Origin: Flavobacteriales bacterium
GTDB taxonomy: Bacteria > Bacteroidota > Bacteroidia > Flavobacteriales > Flavobacteriaceae
Reading direction: 5' to 3'
DNA length: 64,000 nucleotides
NCBI GenBank assembly: GCA_024643405.1
Contig: JAHENA010000003.1
Coordinates: 1-64,000, forward strand
Under the pieces are notes generated by a model. The model had not been told where the DNA came from and did not search any database. It worked only from the letters and a program-made list of their open reading frames with translations. Position 1 is the first letter of the stretch, and each line of letters starts with the position of its first letter. Shown here one piece after another: positions 27,368 to 37,339 of this stretch. Both the position numbers and the translations under genes were made by a program.

Positions 27368-27421
27368 AATGATTACATAATATAATATAATAATATAAAA
27401 AAGTTAATATATGTAATCATT
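27368..27421. promoter_or_regulatory. Long inverted repeat upstream of asnB
   Basis: AATGATTACATA (27368-27379) and TATGTAATCATT (27410-27421) are perfect 12-base inverted arms around a 30-base spacer of almost pure A/T. They lie 73 bases upstream of the asnB ATG and 124 bases upstream of the DUF2911 start. A dimeric regulator binding two sites, or a hairpin in the asnB leader, are both possible. No T-tract follows, so a terminator is unlikely. Confidence 0.4.
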
Positions 27422-27494
27422 TTATCTTTTAATGTTTTTAAATGAGTATCATATATGCACATTTGCATCACTAATTAAAATAAAAATTATTGTT

Positions 27495-29168
27495 ATGTGT
27501 GGAATTGTATGCGCATTTGATTTAAAGCAGAAGTCGGAAGATTTGCGTCCTCAATTATTAGAAATGTCTAAAAGAATTCGTCATCGTGGACCAGATTGGA
27601 GTGGGATTTATAGTAATGAAAAGGCAATATTAGCCCATGAACGTTTGGCTATTGTAGATCCTGCTTCAGGAAAACAACCACTTTTTAGCGAAGATAAAAA
27701 ATTGATTTTAGCTGCTAATGGCGAAATTTACAACCATCGTGAATTGCGTAAACAATTTGCTGGTACATACACCTTTCAAACAGAAAGTGATTGTGAGGTT
27801 ATATTAGCCTTATACAAAGAAAAAGGAGTTCATTTTATTGATGACATGAATGGTATTTTTGGATTTGCCATTTATGATGTTGATAAGGACGAGTATTTTA
27901 TAGCTCGCGATCATATGGGTATTATTCCTTTATATATTGGTTGGGACCAAAATGGTACTTTTTATGTGGCGTCAGAATTAAAAGCCTTAGAAGGGGTGTG
28001 TACTAAAATACAATTATTTCCTCCAGGGCATTATATGTCAAGTAAGGATGGTGAATTTGTAAAATGGTACGTTAGAGACTGGACGGAATATGATGCTGTA
28101 AAAGATAATGAAACCAGTATAAAAGCCATAAAAGTAGCGTTGGAAGCAGCGGTTCATAGACAACTGATGAGTGATGTGCCTTATGGTGTGTTGTTATCGG
28201 GTGGCTTAGACTCTTCAGTAACTTCTGCCATAGCAAAAAAATATGCTGAAAAGCGAATTGAATCCGATGATACACAAGCCGCTTGGTGGCCTCAATTACA
28301 TTCTTTTTCAGTAGGTTTAGAAGGCTCTCCGGATTTAGCAGCAGCCAGAAAAGTAGCCGATCATATTGGTACGGTGCATCATGAAATAAAATTTACCATT
28401 CAGGAAGGATTGGATGCCATTAGAGATGTGATTTATAATCTTGAAACCTATGATATCACCACTATTCGGGCGAGTACGCCTATGTATTTAATGGCAAGAG
28501 TGATTAAGTCCATGGGAATTAAAATGGTGTTATCTGGCGAAGGTGCTGATGAATTATTTGGAGGTTATTTATACTTTCATAAGGCACCAAATGCAAGAGA
28601 ATTTCACGAAGAAACTGTGCGTAAATTAAGTAAGCTACATATGTATGATTGCTTACGCGCCAACAAAAGTTTAGCGGCTTGGGGAATAGAAGGTCGTGTG
28701 CCGTTTTTAGATAAAGAATTTATGGACGTAGCCATGCGAATCAATCCACAGGATAAAATGATTAATGGTGAGCGCATGGAAAAATGGGTGGTAAGAAAAG
28801 CTTTTGAAGATATGTTGCCGGAAAGTGTGGCGTGGAGACAAAAAGAACAATTTAGTGATGGAGTTGGTTATAGTTGGATTGACACACTTAAGTTAATGGT
28901 TGCGAATGAAGTGAGTGATGAGCAATTAGCAAATGCCAAATATAAATTCCCGTTACAAACACCAACAAGTAAAGAAGAATTTTATTATCGTTCTATTTTT
29001 AATGAGCATTTCCCTAGCGATGCGGCCGCTTTATGTGTACCGCAGGAAGCAAGTGTTGCTTGTAGCACTAAGATTGCATTAGAATGGGATGAAAGTTTTA
29101 AAAATATGAACGACCCAAGTGGTAGAGCGGTAGCAAAAGTACATTCAGATGCTTATGTAAAATCTTAA
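27495..29168 (+). CDS. asnB: Asparagine synthase B (glutamine-hydrolysing)
   Basis: 557 residues from the ATG at 27495, which gives Met-Cys-Gly-Ile: the catalytic Cys2 must become N-terminal after Met removal. An in-frame upstream start at 27432 would bury it and is rejected. The glutaminase domain (RHRGPDWSG, LAHERLAIVDPASGKQPL, NGEIYNH) is followed by the synthetase domain with the PP-loop SGGLDSSV near residue 235 and GEGADELFGGY. It makes asparagine from aspartate, glutamine and ATP. Length and motifs match E. coli AsnB. It ends at a strong shared terminator. Confidence 0.97.
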   Translation: MCGIVCAFDLKQKSEDLRPQLLEMSKRIRHRGPDWSGIYSNEKAILAHERLAIVDPASGKQPLFSEDKKLILAANGEIYNHRELRKQFAGTYTFQTESDCEVILALYKEKGVHFIDDMNGIFGFAIYDVDKDEYFIARDHMGIIPLYIGWDQNGTFYVASELKALEGVCTKIQLFPPGHYMSSKDGEFVKWYVRDWTEYDAVKDNETSIKAIKVALEAAVHRQLMSDVPYGVLLSGGLDSSVTSAIAKKYAEKRIESDDTQAAWWPQLHSFSVGLEGSPDLAAARKVADHIGTVHHEIKFTIQEGLDAIRDVIYNLETYDITTIRASTPMYLMARVIKSMGIKMVLSGEGADELFGGYLYFHKAPNAREFHEETVRKLSKLHMYDCLRANKSLAAWGIEGRVPFLDKEFMDVAMRINPQDKMINGERMEKWVVRKAFEDMLPESVAWRQKEQFSDGVGYSWIDTLKLMVANEVSDEQLANAKYKFPLQTPTSKEEFYYRSIFNEHFPSDAAALCVPQEASVACSTKIALEWDESFKNMNDPSGRAVAKVHSDAYVKS

Positions 29169-29188
29169 ATTTAACTATGTTTTAGAAC

Positions 29189-29220
29189 AAAAAAGACCAA
29201 TTTTTTAATTGGTCTTTTTT
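29189..29220. terminator. Bidirectional terminator between asnB and the LuxR regulator gene
   Basis: A perfect 14-base stem (29189-29202 with 29207-29220) closes on a TTTT loop, with A-run and T-run flanks. It serves asnB on the plus strand. On the minus strand it abuts the stop codon of the response-regulator gene, which ends at 29220. Confidence 0.9.
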
Positions 29221-29855
29221 TATATAAGTCCTTTTTCCAAAGCCACCCTAACTAATCCAGCAACATTTTTTACCCCCAATTTTTGAATGAGATTGCTTCG
29301 ATGCGCTTCTACGGTTTTGCTGGTAATAAAAAGTTTTTCTGCTATTTCTTCCGTAGTATGCTCTTTTACTATAAGAGCTAAAACTTCTTTTTCGCGCCTT
29401 GTTAAGCTAGGAATAAAAAAGGCGCTATTAGTTGGCTTGCCTAGAGAATCGTTTAAAAGCATACGTTGTAATTTTTCCGGAAGAAAAAGGTGATTACTAT
29501 GAACGGCTTTGATGGCATCTATGAGTTCAGATTTATTGGTGTTTTTTAGTAAGTAGCCATTGGCGCCGTTTTTAATAATTTGTTTTATAAACGAAATATC
29601 TTCATAGTTTGATAGGGCAATAATTTTAAGGTCTTTATAATTGTCTTTTAATTGTTTGCATAAATGAATGCCATTACCATCTGGAAGATTAATATCTAAT
29701 AATAAAACGTCTGGTATTGCAGTTGACAATCCTTTAATGGTGTCATTAACAGAATGAAATGCGTTGATAATCCTAATATCTTCAACTTGATTGAGCATGG
29801 CTTTTAAACCTTCTACCACCATCACATGGTCGTCTGTTATAGCTACGGTTATCAT
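29220..29855 (-). CDS. LuxR/NarL-type response regulator
   Basis: 211 residues. The receiver domain has the acidic pocket at Asp8-Asp9 and the phosphoacceptor Asp54 in VLLLDINLPDGNG; Lys105 of the domain fits YLLKNTNKSE. The C-terminal GerE helix-turn-helix (LTRREKEVLALIVKEHTTEEIAEKLFITSKTVEAH) binds DNA. The gene starts within the stop of the upstream histidine kinase gene (ATGA overlap, 4 bases), so kinase and regulator are a cognate pair made together. Likely targets include its own cluster; see the palindrome near 33710. Confidence 0.95.
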   Translation of the reverse strand: MITVAITDDHVMVVEGLKAMLNQVEDIRIINAFHSVNDTIKGLSTAIPDVLLLDINLPDGNGIHLCKQLKDNYKDLKIIALSNYEDISFIKQIIKNGANGYLLKNTNKSELIDAIKAVHSNHLFLPEKLQRMLLNDSLGKPTNSAFFIPSLTRREKEVLALIVKEHTTEEIAEKLFITSKTVEAHRSNLIQKLGVKNVAGLVRVALEKGLI

Positions 29856-31756
29856 GTATTAGGAATATTTTTTAAATCAATATTTATTGTAAATGTAGTG
29901 CCATTCTTGGTGTGATCTTCATCTAGTGTTGCATTTAAAAAAGCAATGCGAGAAGCAATATTTTTTAATCCAATTCCAGCGTTTTTTTGAGATTTATTAA
30001 ATCCCTTACCGTTATCTTCAACCGTAATAAAAAGAGTGTCTTCATGAGAGTTTATTTGCACTAAAGCTTCAGGGGCCTCGGCATGTTTAATAATGTTATT
30101 CAACAATTCTTGGATAATTCTGTAAATAACAGTTTCTATGTTTTTTGACAATGTGATATCATTTCCAAAATGTTGAAAATTGATTTTTATGGGATGAAAT
30201 TGTTCTAGTTTTGAACAATAGTTTTTCACTGAATTTATTAATCCAAAGTCGTTTATGGCCGTAGGTGATAAATTGTGAGAAATATTTCTTACCTGATCAC
30301 AGGAGTAATCAATCATATCAATCACTTTATTAAAAAGTGTTTTATTTTCTGTTGAAAGTGATTTGGGATCTATGCTTGAAAGTTGGAATTTTATAGATGA
30401 CAAATCGCCATTAATTCCATCATGTAAATCTTGTGCTAAACGGATACGTTCTTTTTCTTCACCTTCAATAAGCGCTTGTAGTTTTGATAAATCATGTTCT
30501 TGTTTCAGTTTATCAATTTCCAAGTTTTTTAATTTTTGTCGCTGCGTATAAAAGTACCATAAACCAAAGAACAGGAACAATAATAATATTCCACTAAATA
30601 AGGCAAATGAAAACTGGTTTTTCTTTTTTGTGAGTTCTAGTTCGTTGTGCTCTAAGGCTATTTGCTTTTCAACAATTTCCTTATCTTTTCTTTCTGATTG
30701 GTATTGTTTTTCTAAAAGATTAATTTGCTTTAAATGCGTTGCGTTAAGAAGTGAATCTTTTAGTTGTGAATTTCTTTTTAAATGATAAAAGGCTTTTTCG
30801 GTGTTTTTTAAGTTTTCGTAAATACTAGACAATTGTAGATGTGCTTTCTCTTGAATTTCAATTGTTTCATCTATTTCAGCAATCTTTAAAGCTTCGTTTA
30901 AATATTTTATCGCCTTAGTGTAATCTTTATTAAATGCATAAGATCGTCCAAGTTCTAAAATCAAATCATTTTTATAATAATTATCATTTATTTCATTAAT
31001 AAAAGGAAGTGCCTTTTCAAAATATTGAATTGCTTTTTTATAGTCTTTATTCTCAAAATAATAGGTTCCAAAATTACGTTGGGCGAAATAATTTAATCGA
31101 TTATCATTTAGTGTTTTTGTAATGTTATCAGCTTTTTCAAAATATTTATAAGCTTCTTCAAACCGTTTGAATTTTAAGTTAGCCAAACCTAAATCGCCTA
31201 TTGCATAGGCTAAATGTTCTTTGTTGTTTTCTGGAATTATCTGTAACGATTTATTTAAATATTCTATTTCTTTTTTATGGTTATTTAAAGAACTGTAAAA
31301 AGCAGCCAAATTCTCGTAAGACGTTCCTAATCTTGTACTGTCCTTAATGGTTTCAAATATTTTAATGCCTTTAATATAAAAATCTATAACTTTATCAAAT
31401 TCACCTTTGTATTGGTAGGTGTTGCCTAAATTAATATATAAGCCACCCGTGCCTTTTTGGTAATTGGCATCAATACTATATGGCAAAGCTAGTTTGTAAT
31501 AATAAATAGCAGAATCGTAATGAGCTAAATCATTATGTACGATGCCGCTGTATTGTAACGATTTAATGACACCTATTTTAAAGCCGCTTTTTTTACTTTT
31601 TAAAAAGGTTTCTTTGTAAATTTTTAGGGCTTCGTTAGGGTTGGAAGATTCCTTCTCATAGGCTATGTCTAGTAAGCTATTAATAGCAAGTGTGTCGTTT
31701 TGTGCAAAACTTAATTTGAAACAACATAACAAGCCTATGAACAGGAAATACTTCAT
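29852..31756 (-). CDS. TPR-containing sensor histidine kinase (HisKA_3/NarX-type)
   Basis: 634 residues: a cleavable signal or first membrane helix, then roughly 320 residues of tetratricopeptide repeats facing the periplasm (repeats such as GGLYINLGNTYQYKGEFDKVIDFYIKG). A coiled-coil follows, then one membrane helix (382-403) and a cytoplasmic kinase. The phosphoacceptor is His445 in AQDLHDGINGDLSS, typical of HisKA_3. The HATPase part shows LNNIIKHAEAP and VEDNGKGF, then GIGLKNIASRI. Such TPR kinases are common in Bacteroidota with LuxR regulators; the sensed signal is unknown. Confidence 0.94.
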   Translation of the reverse strand: MKYFLFIGLLCCFKLSFAQNDTLAINSLLDIAYEKESSNPNEALKIYKETFLKSKKSGFKIGVIKSLQYSGIVHNDLAHYDSAIYYYKLALPYSIDANYQKGTGGLYINLGNTYQYKGEFDKVIDFYIKGIKIFETIKDSTRLGTSYENLAAFYSSLNNHKKEIEYLNKSLQIIPENNKEHLAYAIGDLGLANLKFKRFEEAYKYFEKADNITKTLNDNRLNYFAQRNFGTYYFENKDYKKAIQYFEKALPFINEINDNYYKNDLILELGRSYAFNKDYTKAIKYLNEALKIAEIDETIEIQEKAHLQLSSIYENLKNTEKAFYHLKRNSQLKDSLLNATHLKQINLLEKQYQSERKDKEIVEKQIALEHNELELTKKKNQFSFALFSGILLLFLFFGLWYFYTQRQKLKNLEIDKLKQEHDLSKLQALIEGEEKERIRLAQDLHDGINGDLSSIKFQLSSIDPKSLSTENKTLFNKVIDMIDYSCDQVRNISHNLSPTAINDFGLINSVKNYCSKLEQFHPIKINFQHFGNDITLSKNIETVIYRIIQELLNNIIKHAEAPEALVQINSHEDTLFITVEDNGKGFNKSQKNAGIGLKNIASRIAFLNATLDEDHTKNGTTFTINIDLKNIPNT

Positions 31757-31798
31757 TTTATAAATACAAGAATGGTTATTTAAATGTAATTAATTTAT

Positions 31799-32542
31799 TT
31801 ACTTTTTAATTATTTTTTTTGAAATGCATCCGTTTTCGGTTTTAATTTGAAGTAAATAAAATCCTGAAGGAACCTTTGATAGATTTATATCACCTAAATT
31901 TGTTGATTTATCTAGAACCACGCGTCCATTTAGATCAACTAATGTTAGTTTTTCTATGATATTATTTTGAATTGAAATATGAAGCATGTCTTCAACAGGG
32001 TTTGGGTACATTTTAAAATTTTCAAATACCACCTCATTGTTTGAAAGTGTACTTGTAAATTCTGGTCGTCCATACAAACTCCATTTACCATTACTGCTTT
32101 GAACCCGTATATGCAATACGTGGTCGCCAGCAGCTAAATCATTAGGAATAGCAATATTTAATGTTTCATCTAACAAAGCACCTTGAGTAATGGCAACTGA
32201 TGTCGCATTGCCAACGCCGGGGTCGGTATCAATAAAATATTCCGCAGCTACTATAGTATTATTGTCAATTTGCTCCGATTTATAAAATACTTGTCGTCCA
32301 TACAAACTCCATTGGTTTTGGTTGTTTTTTGTTCTAATATGTAAAATATGAATGCCTGAAGTAATATTGGTTGTTGGAATAGAAAATAGCTGGTTTATGG
32401 TTGTTGCTTCTGCAATTGTTAATGTATTAGCATTTCCAACACCGGGGTCTGTATCAATAAAATATTCAGCCTCGGTTATGGTATTTTGACTAGTAACTAC
32501 TAGGCTGAAAAATAGAATTATTAAAGTTATATATGTTTTCAT
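31799..32542 (-). CDS. Small T9SS-sorted protein with two EYFIDTDPG repeats
   Basis: 247 residues from the ATG at 32542; the in-frame TTG at 32563 would overlap the upstream gene and is less likely. A signal peptide ends near VVTSQ. Two roughly 66-residue repeats (about 22-87 and 97-163) each begin AEYFIDTDPGVGNA and end (Q/K)WSLYGR. Residues from about 172 (ENFKMYPNPVEDML) form a T9SS type A sorting domain. Larger relatives with many such repeats are known in flavobacteria as secreted proteins of unknown role; this is a minimal version. It lies 42 bases upstream of the kinase gene. Confidence 0.85.
   Translation of the reverse strand: MKTYITLIILFFSLVVTSQNTITEAEYFIDTDPGVGNANTLTIAEATTINQLFSIPTTNITSGIHILHIRTKNNQNQWSLYGRQVFYKSEQIDNNTIVAAEYFIDTDPGVGNATSVAITQGALLDETLNIAIPNDLAAGDHVLHIRVQSSNGKWSLYGRPEFTSTLSNNEVVFENFKMYPNPVEDMLHISIQNNIIEKLTLVDLNGRVVLDKSTNLGDINLSKVPSGFYLLQIKTENGCISKKIIKK
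32205..32467. repeat. Near-identical 38-base direct repeats inside the T9SS protein gene
   Basis: The segments 32205-32242 and 32430-32467 encode the two EYFIDTDPGVGN motifs and differ at only a few positions. DNA-level similarity this high suggests recent duplication or ongoing gene conversion, and allows copy-number change by recombination. Confidence 0.7.
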
Positions 32543-32552
32543 GATATTTATA

Positions 32553-33626
32553 TTAATTTTCAATATTAGCGTTTGCTTTTAATACCACTTGCAGATTGCT
32601 TCCTGCACCAACAATTGGGTTGTTAATGCTGATAAAAGTTGGGTAAGGTAAATCGAATGGATAACCTTTCATTTGGAATTTAAAGGCTTGACCATAAATA
32701 CCTAAATCAGAACCGTCTAAGCTTGCTCCAATTGCGGGTGAACCAACTATAAGTTTATAGTTTTTTGTATAATCAAAAATGGGGTTTTCAGGATTGCCAA
32801 TGGCTGTAAATTGCGGATTGGTATTGTTTATATTATTTGTGCCGTTGAGTGCATCAATTGTTTGTCCACCATAGGCAAAGGTTAAACAGTTTTGAAAGGT
32901 TATTGTGCTAGCAGTGTTATTTATAGTTGATATAGTTGAACTCGAATTTAGTATAAACATATTATTTTTAACAACAGGGTTGTTACAGCTTTCGAAAAAA
33001 ATATTGTTTGATACAACTGAACTAATAATCAAATTATTTGAAAAGGTATCTGATGCAACAAGACCATTTGCAACCGCATTAAATCCTGCCATATTAAATA
33101 TATTATTTGAAATTAGATTGTTTCCATGCGATGTTCCGTTAAACCTGATTACATTGAAACCAGTTTGAAGGAATATATTTCCTTGTACAATCCAGTTGAA
33201 TGCTTGGTATAAATCCATCCCGTTAATTCTATTATTTTGAATACGAATATTTGTGAATGAAGCTTCGTTTAAATCTGATATATTTGGAAATGTTAAGCCT
33301 GATATTGATGAATTTGAAGCATTGGTATTGTTTGGGATATTCCTGCTAAGGGTAATGTACCCAACTGAAGCAAATTCGCCATTTGCCAATTCTGGGCGAT
33401 GTCCTATACTTCTTAAATGGATTTCTTTTACAATGGTAAAACCAGCATAAACTATGGGCGAAGGATGTATGTAGATAATATCACCTGCTGTAGCAGCATC
33501 AATTGCTGCTTGTATGGAGCTAAACTGTGCCGCAGTTCCAGGGCGGTTATCAACCGTCCACGTGTTTTGTGCTAAAAGGCTAGTGCAAAATAATAAAAGA
33601 GTCAATTTTAAAATAGAAGTTTTCAT
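32553..33626 (-). CDS. Secreted right-handed parallel beta-helix protein
   Basis: 357 residues with a signal peptide (cleavage near LLAQ). The N-terminal AAIDAATAGDIIYIHPSPIVYAGFTI is the cap of pectate-lyase-type helices. It is followed by many short Asn-rich rungs (ISGLTFPNISD, IRIQNNRINGM, NLISNNIFNMAGF, NLIISSVVSNNIFF, NPVVKNNMFIL). No T9SS sorting domain is visible at its C-terminus, and no catalytic site could be assigned. It is the first gene of the minus-strand unit that continues through the T9SS protein to the kinase and regulator, with a 10-base gap to the next gene. Confidence 0.82.
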   Translation of the reverse strand: MKTSILKLTLLLFCTSLLAQNTWTVDNRPGTAAQFSSIQAAIDAATAGDIIYIHPSPIVYAGFTIVKEIHLRSIGHRPELANGEFASVGYITLSRNIPNNTNASNSSISGLTFPNISDLNEASFTNIRIQNNRINGMDLYQAFNWIVQGNIFLQTGFNVIRFNGTSHGNNLISNNIFNMAGFNAVANGLVASDTFSNNLIISSVVSNNIFFESCNNPVVKNNMFILNSSSTISTINNTASTITFQNCLTFAYGGQTIDALNGTNNINNTNPQFTAIGNPENPIFDYTKNYKLIVGSPAIGASLDGSDLGIYGQAFKFQMKGYPFDLPYPTFISINNPIVGAGSNLQVVLKANANIEN

Positions 33627-33685
33627 AATTAATAGCGTTTAAAAGTTATACTGCTAAATTATACTGAGATATAGGTCTATTTTTA

Positions 33686-33725
33686 AGGGGAAAACATGAA
33701 AAATAAAACTTAGGGGAAACCCTAA
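33686..33725. promoter_or_regulatory. Candidate operator: paired AGGGGAAA boxes, one inside a palindrome
   Basis: AGGGGAAA occurs at 33686-33693 and again at 33712-33719, 26 bases apart. The second lies in TTAGGG-GAAA-CCCTAA (33710-33725), a perfect 6-base inverted repeat. The boxes sit 60-100 bases upstream of the beta-helix gene start, where an activator such as the LuxR regulator encoded downstream would bind. The palindrome could alternatively be an RNA hairpin with a GNRA loop. Confidence 0.4.
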
Positions 33726-33963
33726 TGTTTCAATTTTTAGATGTTATTTTAATAAAATAGTTATAAAAAATAAATTATGTTAAGCTCAAAATATGACTTT
33801 AGAGCCACGTTTGTGTTTTTATGAATTTTAGAAAGATAAAAAACACACAAAATCTAATTTAAGGGTATTTTTAAGCGATTTAAGACACTTTTTATTAATT
33901 AACAAATGTTGATAATTTATATGTTTAATCGATAAAATACTTTTAAAAGGACTGATAAATAGT

Positions 33964-33971
33964 TATCTTTG
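33964..33971 (+). promoter_or_regulatory. -7 promoter element of gyrB
   Basis: TATCTTTG matches TAnnTTTG exactly and lies 72 bases upstream of the gyrB ATG, leaving a leader of roughly 65-70 bases. Confidence 0.6.
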
Positions 33972-34040
33972 TAAGTATCCTAAAATGGTGCCAAACGCAT
34001 CATTTTTTTATGTGAAAACATTAAAATAAAAGTATTATAA

Positions 34041-35984
<1,944 letters not shown>

Positions 35985-36006
35985 TTAAAAATTTCTTAAA
36001 TGTGAG

Positions 36007-36046
36007 AATAGCCCTGATATGTTCACTATTTCAGGGCTATTTTTTG
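36007..36046 (+). terminator. Intrinsic terminator of gyrB
   Basis: AATAGCCCTGA (36007-36017) pairs with TCAGGGCTATT (36031-36041) over 11 bases, with a 13-base loop and a T-run after the stem. Confidence 0.88.
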
Positions 36047-36118
36047 TAAAAAAATCATAAAAAAACAGTTAAAGTGTAATTTTTTATCGATAAAATGTAA
36101 TTTATTAAAATATTTTCC

Positions 36119-36126
36119 TATATTTG
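36119..36126 (+). promoter_or_regulatory. -7 promoter element of the DUF6588 gene
   Basis: TATATTTG matches TAnnTTTG and ends 21 bases before the ATG at 36148. Its last three bases are the in-frame TTG at 36124, which therefore cannot be the translation start. Confidence 0.55.
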
Positions 36127-36147
36127 TTAAACCAAATTTATCATTTC

Positions 36148-37164
36148 ATGAAAAGAATTACCATCATATTATTCATTTGCTTGACTACAATAGTTATGAA
36201 AGCTCAAAATGATATAAATGGGCTTCTTGCTGCTGGTATTGAAGACACACAAAGATTTACGAATGATTATTTAGCACCAGGAACCAATGGGTTAATGTAC
36301 AGTATTAATGCTAACTGGTTTAATACAGCGGTTGTAAAACCTTTAGGTGGCTTTGAAATTTCAGTTATTGCGAATGCCGCAACTATTGGAAATGAAAACA
36401 AATCATTCTTAATGAATACAGATTTGTATAATAATGTTGTTTTTCAACAAGGGCCAAATTCTCAAAATGTCGCTACTGTTTTAGGTGAAAATAATCCAAA
36501 CATTGACGTTGTAATAACCTATGATGACCCAATATTTGGTCAACAAACAGAGCAAATTACACTTCCTGACGGCCTTGCTTCAGAAAACATTAATATGTTA
36601 CCTGCGGCATTTATACAAGGGGCGGTGGGGTTAATAAAAGGAACAGAGATTAAGGCTAGATTTATTCCTAAAATAAAAACAAAAGATGTTTCCTTAGCTT
36701 TATATGGTGTTGGTATTCAGCATGAATTCACCAAATGGTTGCCTGCAGATAAAATATGGCCAGTGGCCATTTCAGGGTTGGTGGCTTATTCGCATGTAGA
36801 TGGTTCTTATGATCTTACAAGTTCATCTTTAGTAAGTGGAGAAAATCAACGCTTGGAATCTGCAATGGAAACATGGTTATTTCAATTAATGGTATCAACA
36901 CAATTGCCAATTATCAATTTTTATGGTGGTCTTGGATATATTAAAGGAGAATCGCAATCAGACATATTAGGTACGTATAGAGTTTCCAATGGCATACTTA
37001 CAGGTGAAGATATTGTGGATCCATTTTCTGTGTCAAGTGAAATATCTGGAGTTAGAGGAACTGTAGGTGCCAAGTTGAAATTAGGATTTTTTAGGCTTAA
37101 TGCCGAATACCATCTTGCAGAATTCAACGCATTTTCAGTTGGTATAAACTTTGGATTTAGATAA
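36148..37164 (+). CDS. DUF6588-type outer-membrane beta-barrel protein
   Basis: 338 residues from the ATG at 36148. A signal peptide ends near VMKAQ. The rest alternates short hydrophobic strands with Gly/Asn-rich turns and ends in a strand with C-terminal aromatic-basic residues (NAFSVGINFGFR), the usual form of an outer-membrane barrel. The pattern LLAAGIEDTQRFTNDYLAPGTNGLMYSINANWFNTA matches what I recall as DUF6588 of Bacteroidota. Function unknown. It has its own promoter element and terminator. Confidence 0.8.
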   Translation: MKRITIILFICLTTIVMKAQNDINGLLAAGIEDTQRFTNDYLAPGTNGLMYSINANWFNTAVVKPLGGFEISVIANAATIGNENKSFLMNTDLYNNVVFQQGPNSQNVATVLGENNPNIDVVITYDDPIFGQQTEQITLPDGLASENINMLPAAFIQGAVGLIKGTEIKARFIPKIKTKDVSLALYGVGIQHEFTKWLPADKIWPVAISGLVAYSHVDGSYDLTSSSLVSGENQRLESAMETWLFQLMVSTQLPIINFYGGLGYIKGESQSDILGTYRVSNGILTGEDIVDPFSVSSEISGVRGTVGAKLKLGFFRLNAEYHLAEFNAFSVGINFGFR

Positions 37165-37244
37165 AAATTAAGAAGCTTTAGCTTTTATAAAAAATATATT
37201 TAGTGTTTAGTTTTAGTTAGTTTTAATTATTTGAATTAGTCGTG

Positions 37245-37274
37245 AAAAGTGCAAGTTTTATCTTGCACTTTTTT
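37245..37274 (+). terminator. Intrinsic terminator of the DUF6588 gene
   Basis: AAAAGTGCAAG (37245-37255) pairs with CTTGCACTTTT (37262-37272) around a 6-base loop, ending in six T. Confidence 0.85.
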
Positions 37275-37339
37275 CATTTACACCATTATTATTTGTAATT
37301 TTACAAGATTCAAATAAATAAAATTAAATATAAAATATT

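Noticed and set aside
27432..27494. N-terminal extension of AsnB from an upstream start
   Set aside because: It would bury the Cys that must be the N-terminal nucleophile; the family starts Met-Cys-Gly-Ile.
33810..33851. Imperfect hairpin upstream of gyrB considered as a riboswitch or terminator
   Set aside because: The arms differ by an insertion, the hairpin lies upstream of the gyrB -7 element, and no riboswitch core was recognised.
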